Assembly: GCA_023052935.1 (NCBI GenBank) | Contig: CM041294.1 | Location: 43,620,736 to 43,684,735, forward strand | Length of the DNA stretch: 64,000 bases | Reading direction: 5' to 3' | Source of the DNA: Piezodorus guildinii | Lineage: Eukaryota; Arthropoda; Insecta; Hemiptera; Pentatomidae | In this document: in pieces, positions 55,563 through 64,000 of the stretch | How positions within the stretch are numbered: the stretch's first letter is position 1 | Layout of the letters: every line of letters starts with the position of its first letter | Notes under the pieces: model-generated | What the model saw: the letters and a program-made list of their open reading frames with translations, nothing else | Databases searched by the model: none | Told to the model about the DNA's origin: nothing | Position numbers and translations under genes: made by a program

Positions 55563-56045
55563 CCTCAGAGATACTCCCGTTTTCTTCAGATCCATGGAGA
55601 CGCTGTCCTTCCACCTTCCCTTCGGTTTTCACGAGGTCGTCTTCCGTCAGGTTTCCATGTAGCTTTCTCACGCCCATACCTCTTATTATGTAGCCCAACC
55701 ACCTAATCCGTTTGTACTCTTACAAACTGGGAAACGCTCATCATTATTAAGTGTTATAGCTCTGTATTTTCTCGAAGTCCAAACACACTATTCTCCTGTT
55801 CAGAACCATAAATACGCCTAAGAATCTTCCTATCGAACCTGTCAATGCGGTCACTGATCCTTTGCCCAAAGTCCAGGATTTGGATGCATACGTTAGCACA
55901 GGTCGGGCGAGCGTTCTATACAGTCCGATCTTGGTTGTTCGACCTAGCAGCATACTTATAAAAAGATTAGATAGGCCGAAATAGGAACGATTTGCTTTCA
56001 TAATCCTTTGCTTATTTCTTCTTCCTTATCCAAGGCAGCATTGAT
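55563..56045 (-). pseudogene. LINE ORF2 3' remnant (RTE-like)
   Basis: Minus-strand frame 56001-55747 gives KANRSYFGLSNLF, GRTTKIGLYRTLARPVLTYA and SKSWTL, the segment after the catalytic motif of RTE-like reverse transcriptases. Next comes a frame-shifted RIRWLGYIIRGMGVRKLHG block (about 55720-55650), the usual following motif. Several stops occur. It abuts the TIR element at 55562. Confidence 0.82.
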
Positions 56046-56471
56046 CATTGATCTTAAGTACTTAAAACTGCTGACACATTTAAAACTGTAGTTCCCAACT
56101 ATGTGGTGTCATTAATTATTTTAAATAATCGATTGACTAAAGATTTGTTGGTGAACAATAATTGACATTCATCTTTTATTATTAAAAAGAGTTTATTAAT
56201 ACATTTAAGACATACTTATAATATGAAACTAATCATCAATGTTATATACGACTCATTAAATAGATATTTGTTGTGAACTTTATATAAATACAGTATTACT
56301 AAACCGATGGTCGTTAAGCTGATAATTAGGACATATTAAATCTCAATAAACATAGATGTTCTTAACAAGTTAAACCTTAATTTCTAAATTAATTTTTAAG
56401 GAATGCAGTAGATCACAAAGTAAGAGAAAAACATCTGTATCAATTAGTTCTTCCAATCGAATATATAAAAA
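56046..56471. other. Unassigned AT-rich sequence
   Basis: Nothing recognisable. Confidence 0.4.
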
Positions 56472-56720
56472 TCTAGTGTCACGGTGTTCTTGTTTCACGG
56501 TTGTACTAATTCGAAACGGCTCGACCGATTTATATCAAATTTTGTATGTATATTTGGTAGGTATAAGAATCGGTCTAAAAGTATATTTTATACAGCTGGA
56601 TGATTCTGGTGTTCCTATACAGCTATATATTTTTTTTCCTTTTTTAACTAAAACTTCACATTTTTTAATCAGGATTTTTGTATGAACAATATCCTAATAA
56701 TTTCCTAATAATTTTACTAT
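56472..56720 (+). mobile_element. Possible Helitron end fragment
   Basis: TCTAGTGTCACGGTGTTC, then GAAACGGCTCGACCGATTT and ATCAAATTTTGTATG. This text resembles the 5' region of widespread insect Helitrons (TC start after an A-run). No 3' end, no coding sequence. Confidence 0.45.
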
Positions 56721-56734
56721 CGTTGTTCCGTGTG

Positions 56735-57030
56735 GTAACTTTCACTAACTTTGTATGTTAAAATCAATTCAAGAACTCAAATCCTTTATTCAGTTTAGTT
56801 GGAAACATATTACTTACATTACATAATATAACAATACAAAATCGTTAAATATAATATTCAGTAATAAGCTTGAGCCTTATTTGGCATTACTTTTTACGAA
56901 TCAGCATATAAGATAATACTTTTTCTAAAAACGATAGTTTCCAACAGTATATTATGCAAGTAAATTCTACTTCTTATTTTAGAAGAACTAAAAAATTATA
57001 TTCAAAAACCTAATTTTGCTATTTTTTTAA
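56735..57030 (+). mobile_element. Helentron-like repeat, degenerate 5' fragment (copy J)
   Basis: It starts at ACTTTCACTAACTTTG and keeps AACTCAAATCC, ATATAAGATAATACTTTTTC, TTTCCAACAGTATATTATGC and the TTCAAAAACC block in the family order. It is much diverged and lacks the 3' half. Confidence 0.6.
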
Positions 57031-57210
57031 GTAGGTTATCATGTTATTATTTATTTTATTATATTTGCTGGTTGTCACAATACTGCGAACAGGTGCAAAT
57101 CAATAAATGAAGTGACAAAAAAATAATATTATTTAAAAAATATATATATTTTTATGGAGATTTACAAACTGAATAATCAATAAATTATATCTAAATTATA
57201 AATTTTAAAG

Positions 57211-57211
<1 letters not shown>

Positions 57212-57244
<33 letters not shown>

Positions 57245-57268
57245 TGTGTGTGTGTGTGTGTGTGTGTA
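57212..57268. repeat. (AT)n and (GT)n microsatellites
   Basis: (AT)15 at 57212-57241 and (GT)12 at 57245-57268, separated by three bases. Confidence 0.93.
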
Positions 57269-58167
57269 TAAAATTTCATACCTGCTTTTCATTTTAGTTG
57301 GTTATGAAATGTTTAAACTTTGATATTATATTGTCCTCACACTTAAATGCATTTGTTATTTTTTATTCACTAGAAATCATTTATGTAACAGATGTATGCC
57401 AGGTCAGTTAAGAATTCTATAAATATGAATAAACGCCACATTTTTAATCAAATTTACAAGCTTTTGCCACCACCAAACACTGAAATAACATTTTTCTTGG
57501 ATTTGATCCTGATTTTCAGATGGAAATGGAATTAATTCAGTGTCATCCTAATCTTTTTCTTAGTGGGTCTTTAAGTACACCATTTTTTTTTCTTCCGGCT
57601 TTTATTGAAAATGTTATAAAGTAGAAAAATCGGGAAATTCCTTGTGAAGCGAATCCTTTGGACATAGAAGCCGAATCTGGAAGCGATTCCGGACAAAGAG
57701 TACTAGCATTCTTCCTCCAGCGAAGGAGAAGCACTCCATCTATAGGCTTCTCAAGAATCTTAAAGATCCGGGCCCTTGTTCCCTATTTCGCCTTAGCTAC
57801 TCGGATACTCTTCGAATTTGACCTGATTTTAGAAAGGGGACATTTATAATTGCCTTTAAAGTTAATTACATTTTTACAAAGCTTAAGCGGTTGGTTGCAT
57901 TGTACATAATATGATGATAGAATCCATATGCTAAATATAGCATTACTAAATATGCAATAATAAAAATAATACTAAACTAAAGCTAGATAACTTAATACAT
58001 TTTTTTTTCAAAAGTAATCTATCAACATATCACAATGATGGACCATCTGTCGCCGTGGGAATATGTGAAGAAGATGTTGATGAATGAATGATCTTTTTTT
58101 TATTCTGCGATCAACCCTTATAATAATGACAATGAACAAAAATAAATCCTTATGGTCTGGTTATTTA
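57269..58167. other. Unassigned sequence
   Basis: The patch 57650-57850 is richer in GC and open for 63 codons on the plus strand (DIEAESGSDSGQRVLAFF...). I see no family resemblance or splice sites and do not call it a gene. Confidence 0.35.
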
Positions 58168-58229
<62 letters not shown>

Positions 58230-58240
58230 GTATATATAAG
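58168..58240. repeat. (AT)n microsatellite
   Basis: About 30 AT units with one interruption. Confidence 0.93.
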
Positions 58241-58384
58241 GTCTTTAACGCACAGAATACTTTTGAAAAAGTTTTATTATGAATGGCGAACCTAGGCATA
58301 ACATATATCTTTGCAAATTTAAATTTATAAACACTTATATATACATATATTTATACTTTTTATACCTATATTTTACAATGGAAC

Positions 58385-58960
58385 GGAAGATTGAGATAAG
58401 AGTAGGTAATAGAAGAATTGATGTTTAAGGAAGAAAGAGATGTAGCTTTACGGATAGAGATAGGCAGCGAATTCTTGCAGTTTTATGTATGGGGTTTAAA
58501 TATTGATTGATTGAGTTCTAGTATTAAACGAATGGATATCAGAGCGAAAAGTGAAGAGCTCAGTTATGTAGGAAGGATTTTTTAAACTTTTATTTTTTAA
58601 AGTTTGGAATACGTAAGAACCAAGTGAATATTGCCGTCGTATAGAAGCGTAAAGCCATTTTAAGTTGGTATAAAATCCAGAAATATGGTCACGTCTAAGG
58701 TACGGAAAATAAATCTTAAAAAGCAGTTATAAGACGTTTTAATTTTATTTCCAGTTCATCAGTTTGTCAAAGAACACAAGGCAACCGTAGTCAAAGTTGG
58801 GAAGATAATAGGGAAACAAAGCTGATGGATTTTTAAATATAAGGATTCACAGAATCTATAGAGTTGTTGAGTATGGAAATGTATTTTCGAGAAAATTCAG
58901 AACATGGTTATTCCAGGATAGGTTTTGGTTAAAGGTGTGGACATTAATAAATAACACTCT
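58385..58960 (-). pseudogene. LINE ORF2 C-terminal remnant (CR1/I-like)
   Basis: Minus-strand translation over several frames gives FDYGCLVFFDKLMNWKLKL, KRLITAFKIYFPYLRRDHIS, LKWLYASIRRQYSLGSYVF, NPSYITELFTFRSDI and FFLKHQFFYYLL. This order (FDY-x-x-x-x-F, R-L-x-x-x-x-x-x-x-F-x-x-x-x-R-R-D-H, L-x-W-L, P-x-Y-x-x-x-L-F, TR) is the thumb and C-terminal tail of CR1/I-group reverse transcriptases. Stops and frameshifts are frequent. Confidence 0.72.
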
Positions 58961-59221
58961 AATAAGGAAAACTTATATATGACAGAGTTTTAGTTTACTA
59001 GCTTCTAAAACCTGTGATAAATTGTCGCTCTTTAAAATCTATCTAGCTATCTAGCGCCTTTTTTGGTATAGGTGCTCCAAGGTTGCCCTCTTTGTAAATC
59101 AAGAACGCGCAACGCAGTGAGAGACGAGTTAGGTGAAAATTCGTGAGAGTGTGATATTGTGAACTATGATATAGTAAACGTAAGTAGCGGGAGAGAAGGT
59201 GGATAATAAGATCAAATATCA
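58961..59221. other. Unassigned spacer
   Basis: Nothing recognisable. Confidence 0.4.
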
Positions 59222-60403
59222 CTTTTTACTTTCTCTTTTTGAAATATATAGTAAGGGAAAATATCGAGATCTTAAAATTTTCGAATTCCAGTTTTCAAGC
59301 GTTCCCTGAGTCCAAAGGACCGCAAAAGATCTGTGTGTCCGTGTGTGGTAAGTCTAGCGCAAAAACAGAAACTGAAATATCATATTCAAGAAAACTATAC
59401 GCCCGAGAGGATGGAAGAGCCACTTTATACCATTTATTTTCACAAAAACGGCTCTAACGATTTTGATTAAACTGGCTATATGCATGTAAAATTTACTGGG
59501 CTTTAGTATGTTGTAGGTTTCATTCTGATTGAAATAGTCTGACTTTAAATGCCGATATTTTAAATTATCTTTCTCTAAAGTACCTTTAATTTTGTAGATT
59601 TCGAAAAATCAGGCACATCATCTTATTAGCATTCATAAATAACTTCTAAATATGCAAGTTGAGAGAATTTGATAAACAATAAAAGAAGAGAAGTGCAATA
59701 ATATTTTTTAATGTAATTTTTGTGTTTTTGAACACATGAATAGTAACATAGATATATAATATACCGTTGGATAGCTAAAGATTTTAGAAAGAATATTATC
59801 TAACACTCGGAATCTTAGACGTTAATGGAGAGTGGTGAAAAGCAGATAAAACTGACTGATTGTTGTGGATAAAAATATAATAGATTATTCAATAAAACAC
59901 ATGGGGATCACTTGTAGCTGGGTGGCTAGCGTAACAGCCTCCCATGCCAAAGGTCATGGGTTCAAATCCGCAGGTGGTCCTAGGATTTTTTAATGGGAGT
60001 AGAAAATCCTTAGTTACGACGTCCTTCGGAGGGGACGTTAAAAGGTGGTCCCGAGCCTGTGCGATGTCAGGTACTCGTTAAAGATCCCTATCCTAATAAA
60101 ACCTGGATAGGCAATGTTAGGACTCGCACTGTATCATCGTCCAATTAGCCATAGTAGCATAAAGTGACGTTAAATAAAAAAAATAAAAATAAAACACATG
60201 TTTCTATTGAAATTCAATTTAATTCTTTATTCGCTGATTGGCAACATTCATTGACAGGTGTAAATAAAGAATTTGAAGATTAAAAAAAAAAAAAAAAAAT
60301 TACAATTATTTTTTATCTCTAAATGTATCTGAAAATCCTGGAACTGATTTTAACAACGGTGGTGAGAGAACGTCGTGTCTTGCGCGCACCAGATTTTTAA
60401 AAT
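59222..60403 (-). mobile_element. Helentron-like repeat, copy K, with a SINE inside
   Basis: Palindromic tip region at the left (degenerate, ATATATAGTAAGG), all internal blocks, 5' end at the right (GCGCGCACCAGATTTTTA). A SINE family 2 copy with a perfect TSD splits it at 59904-60187. Confidence 0.88.
59891..60200 (+). mobile_element. tRNA-derived SINE (family 2), best copy, 13-bp TSD
   Basis: The element spans 59904-60187 between perfect AATAAAACACATG repeats (59891-59903, 60188-60200). Head: TAGCTGGGTGGCTAGCG (A box) and GGTTCAAATCC (B box), 27 bases apart. The body of ~200 bases ends in AAATAAAAAAAATAAA. Among the copies in the window it is the best model for the family. Confidence 0.94.
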
Positions 60404-60867
60404 AGCCTAGGATATCATTAAATATTATTTAAAAAGAAAGATAAACCACAACTGCCATAAATGATAATGTTATGTAAAAACAAAAAATTGTATATACACA
60501 TCATGAAAACATGTATGTTTTTTTTATGAAGAAACTTTATTTTAAAAAATGAAAAATCATTTACAATAAAAGTTTATAACAATAAATGACAAAGTTTTAA
60601 AAAAATGTGGCGATAGTATATTTATAGGTTGAAAGTATGTCAGTGTGTATGATATTTCACTATCACCAAATCTTACTAATTTTCACGTACCATTTTCCTC
60701 TTCTCGCATAACAGCGCAGCCTTAAAAAAGGGGAGGCTTGGAGAACCTAATATGAAAATAAGCGCTGAATACCAATCGCTAGAGACAATTTTTCACAGGT
60801 TTTAGACGCTAGTATTTTAGTTGACCATTGAGACTATACGCTGAATAAGTGTGTTGGGGTTGCGGTC
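60404..60867. other. Unassigned sequence
   Basis: A T-run with following ATGAAGAAACTTTATTTT at 60518-60545 may be a reverse-strand retroelement tail. No gene. Confidence 0.35.
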
Positions 60868-60965
60868 ATAAAGAAATAACCCTATAATAAGGAACACTTA
60901 TATTTGTGTGCCGACGTTTCGGCCCACATTGTGAGCCTTCATCAGCATTAAGACAAAACAAGATA
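60868..60965 (-). repeat. Repeat with hammerhead-ribozyme-like core, copy 1
   Basis: On the minus strand, CTGATGA (60945-60939) is followed by one A, a 7-bp stem GGCTCAC/GTGGGCC with a 3-base loop, then GAAACGTC. This is the order of the conserved hammerhead core. Copy 2 lies at 61562-61650 in the same orientation. Confidence 0.5.
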
Positions 60966-61561
60966 ACAACAAATGCCATAAAAAGGAAAAATGATAATTT
61001 GGGTACAATAATAAGATGTACATTAAGTACAACAATAGGATGACAGTAATAAAATTAAAATGTAGAAACAAACATTAACGTAAACTGATAACACATGAAG
61101 ACTCTACTGAGAAATTGAGCAACTATAAACTTTAAAGTGAATAATTATGGAAACAGTTTTAAAGAGCAATTTTGAAGTAATATTGAACGGCATATTTAAA
61201 TACTTATACTTATGCAAATACTTACCTGACTCCATGAGATTTTCCCAAGAGAGTGATAAATAACGCTTTTATAAACGCCCTCTACATGGTACGGAACAGG
61301 CGGGAATAAAAATAAAAAAACGTAAGAGGTGTAAATAGGAATAATCGAAAATGATTTGTTGTGTTTACTTTATCAAATTTAAATTATGAAAAAAAAATTT
61401 TTGGTTAATGTTAACATAACTTAAGAAATAATGTCATTTTTAACAGCGGAATAAGATTAAAAAATATTTAATTACAAAGGCATAGAAAGATATTAGATAG
61501 CAAAATAATGTAAGTATAACAGGAAGAAAATAGATATAACTAATAGTGACGAAATGTGGAA
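60966..61561. other. Sequence between the two direct repeats
   Basis: About 600 bases of AT-rich non-coding DNA. It might be the interior of an element whose ends are the two repeats. Confidence 0.35.
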
Positions 61562-61650
61562 TAAGGAATGTGTAAGTAATTATTTGTTATAAAACTTATT
61601 ATATTTGTGTGCTGACCTTTCGGCTTAAATTGTAGGCTTTTATCATATTT
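61562..61650 (-). repeat. Repeat with hammerhead-like core, copy 2 (decayed)
   Basis: It shares the order of copy 1: ATAAAACTTATTATATTTGT, GTGCTGACCTTTCGGC and TAGGCTTTTATCAT. The core is mutated (ATGATAAAA in place of CTGATGAAG, GAAAGGTC in place of GAAACGTC). Confidence 0.6.
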
Positions 61651-62029
61651 GACTCAGTTCGAGAATCTTTAAAATTGGCAAATTATTTCCTTTAAAAATA
61701 ATCTCCTAAATCTTTGTGAAGACCAAAAATTTAGGCCGAATCTCCGGCAGTCAGATATAATACGTTTTCTTTATTCGCGTGTTATGTCTTAATGATCACA
61801 CCTCTAACCTACTTTTACATAAAAAAAAAAATACTTTTAATGATATTGTTGGAGAGAACAATAATCTAATATAAATCTAAAATATATAGAAACTAGCAAC
61901 AATAACAATAGCATTTTTTTTTAATAAAGATTAATTACGCTTATGCCTTTTTCGTCTTTCATTATTACGGTTTACTGCTTTGTATATAATTTTTTTTCCC
62001 AAAATCTTTAGATTAGATATTGATTTAAC
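61651..62029. other. Unassigned AT-rich sequence
   Basis: Nothing recognisable. Confidence 0.4.
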
Positions 62030-62160
62030 ATTTCGGGCTGAAACATGTCTTAAATGATGATATTTCAGTTTCACACATCCACCCACCAACACTCACACAC
62101 AGACCTTTTTGTGGGACTTGGTCATTTGGACTCAAAAGACCATAAAACATCTGAAACTCT
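62030..62160 (+). mobile_element. Helentron-like repeat, short internal fragment (copy L)
   Basis: It has TTTCGGGC, TCTTAAATGATGATATTTCA, CACACACAGACCTTTTTG and GGGACTTGGTCATTTGGACT in family order; both ends are missing. Confidence 0.7.
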
Positions 62161-64000
62161 GTGAATGCTCGATTTCGAAAATTGGCAAGATGCGAAAATG
62201 AAAATATGTAATACATATAGTTTGCAAGAGATTCTCCTATAGCTGGATCGAAGCTGAATCCGGTGTTACCACCATAGAACACAGGCCCCAAATAAATAGC
62301 ATGTAAACGAAATCCAAAAAATTAATCTTCTATTTATTTATATATCCCCATCCAAACTTCCTTATATAATGAAATAACAATAAAAATATGTGAAAAAAAA
62401 ATTATTTTCTTTGAGGTAGGAAACGGAATAACTATTACATTTTAGAAGGAGTAATGAACATAATATTTTTCAAAATATAAACGTCAGAACGCATCTGTGA
62501 TTTTATTGTATTAGGATATGACTGTGGAATCCATACGCTAATGTAAACATAATTTGATTAAACATGGACTCCCTGTGGTAAGATCTTTTTCTTCTTCTTT
62601 TAATAAAAAATAAAAATTATTGATAAACAAAAAATAATTCTAAATTAAAATTATTAATTGATTCAAAGAAGTAGAAATACATACCTACACACTTTGTTAT
62701 TTTTTTTTAAATGTTATTTTTCAAGTGTTTTACTTTCGCTTTCATATATTTTGAATTTAAATTGAATTTGAATTAAAATCAAAGATAGAAATATAGATTG
62801 CTTCTGTTTATTTATGTTAAATACTTAACCAAAATTTATTTGTCCAATAAAACAAGAGATTTTTAACCTTGGTATTTTCTAATATTAAGTTATTAAAATT
62901 ATGAATTGATAAATTCGTCTGTGCAAACAAGGAAAAAATAAAAGGTCTTATCTCTCGAGAAGCTAACTCATTTTCGTATTTTCAATAAGTAATTAAAGTT
63001 ATTGATTTGTATCAAAAATTATATTTTTTATTATAATTACGCCGATATACTTAGAAGTTCACTTTTTTGCGAATTGTTTCATCGTACCTAGTTAGTTTTA
63101 AAAGATAGTATCCTATTGTAAAAAGAAACCAAACTGGATTTTACTTTGTGTAACTCATAGGAGTAACTTCTATAACTGAGTTAAGTGCTCAGAAGCGGAT
63201 GGAATACAGTTTAGTTGGGGAATCTGATTTAAACTATATAGAGGGAATAGACTCAATCTACTCAGAACTATTTGAAGTTAGGATTGTTCCCCTGAAGTAT
63301 ATTTATTGGTATTTTAATTAAGGTAGGACAATAGACAGGATCATTGATCAAAATTGGCATAATGTTTCTAAATTGTAATACTTATTGAAGCCATCATTAA
63401 ATGGACTGCTAAAGAAATCTATATAAATTTATTATTATCAAGTAACAATAACTAAGACTATTTATTTATGTAATTTATTAGAATAACAAAAAATCATTTA
63501 AATTATGGTCATTACAATTTAAATCATACTATAACAATATGACTTTATTAAAAATATTGGGACACGGCGTAATTAATAAGAAGAGAAGACATGATAGGAA
63601 TCAATTCCAAGATATTTAAGTGACTTCTGAAAAAAACAATGGATTTAATATATTATTATTAGTGCGATATCTCTCTAAAAGGAAGGCGCTTAGCACTTAT
63701 AACTCAATTTTCTTATTTCTTGTTCTTTTTGCCTTCCCAGTATTGTCTCATTCTTTGGCTGAACTTCTCTTTGCTTTCTGCAGACCATTTGGGTCACCAT
63801 CGTTTCTGATTATTTTGCTCTAGAGTTACTTCCCATTTGTTCACTTTGTCTCTAAATATGTTTTTGTCTTATATTTCCTCTTGCCTTATAGTCCAGGAGC
63901 CGAGGCCGAAAAATGCGAATTATAAGAAGAAAATTTTCAATGTGATTTTCATATTTTAGCCAACTTGTACAACATTTTTTTTGTCTGCAAGCTCATACTG
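62161..64000. other. Unassigned AT-rich sequence to the window end
   Basis: No gene, RNA or element is identified in about 1.8 kb. Open frames here are short and AT-driven. This may be host single-copy DNA. Confidence 0.4.

Noticed and set aside
57658..57849. 63-codon ORF in a GC-richer patch
   Set aside because: No recognisable domain; length is compatible with chance.
1..64000. CRISPR arrays, bacterial operons, ribosome binding sites
   Set aside because: Nothing of the kind is present; the DNA is eukaryotic and repeats are transposons or microsatellites.

Overview
This is eukaryotic DNA, AT-rich and full of microsatellites, with almost no open reading frames outside transposons. I read it as a piece of an insect genome. 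The one clear host coding sequence is a spliced exon of a tachykinin-receptor-like GPCR. The transposons are typical of arthropods: Jockey-type LINEs, a mariner, a Tc1-like element, a Ty3/gypsy LTR element, tRNA-derived SINEs and Helitron/Helentron-like repeats. A hemipteran is possible, but the sequence alone does not settle the order.

Layout. 1-5.3 kb: LINE remnants, including a 5'-truncated Jockey-type copy with perfect 14-bp target-site duplications (TSDs). 5.3-13.5 kb: SINEs, old LINE copies and two copies of a ~0.9-kb Helentron-like repeat. 14.1-15.9 kb: a dead Tc1-like transposon with a LINE inserted in its transposase gene. 16-29.6 kb: more Helentron-like copies, SINEs, LINE 3' ends and a MITE. 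29,809-30,022 (minus strand): the GPCR exon, alone in what is presumably a very long intron context. 30-35 kb: SINE, LINE tails, a foldback element and an unexplained exon-like ORF. 35,682-40,288: a nearly intact full-length Jockey-type LINE with two ORFs, broken in ORF2 by one visible stop codon. 42.3-45.5 kb: a Helentron-like copy carrying a 636-bp near-perfect palindrome, a Helitron-like 5' end and a deleted mariner. 47,589-53,120: a complete Ty3/gypsy LTR retrotransposon (193-bp LTRs, tRNA-Phe primer site, gag, pol, no env) inserted in an (AT)n tract; its reading frames are broken by frameshifts and stops. 54.4-64 kb: a TIR element, LINE remnants, a Helentron-like copy with a SINE inside, and two copies of a repeat carrying a hammerhead-ribozyme-like core.

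The elements do not form a pathway. They form a record of nested insertions: LINE in Tc1, SINE in Helentron, LINE tails in Helentron, palindrome in Helentron, Helitron in a Helentron tip, and LTR element in a microsatellite. The LINE, SINE and LTR insertions can be dated relative to each other from TSDs and LTR identity. The less usual signals are the Helentron-like family architecture, the long palindrome, a LINE 3'-UTR hairpin with compensatory base changes, and the hammerhead-like repeat.
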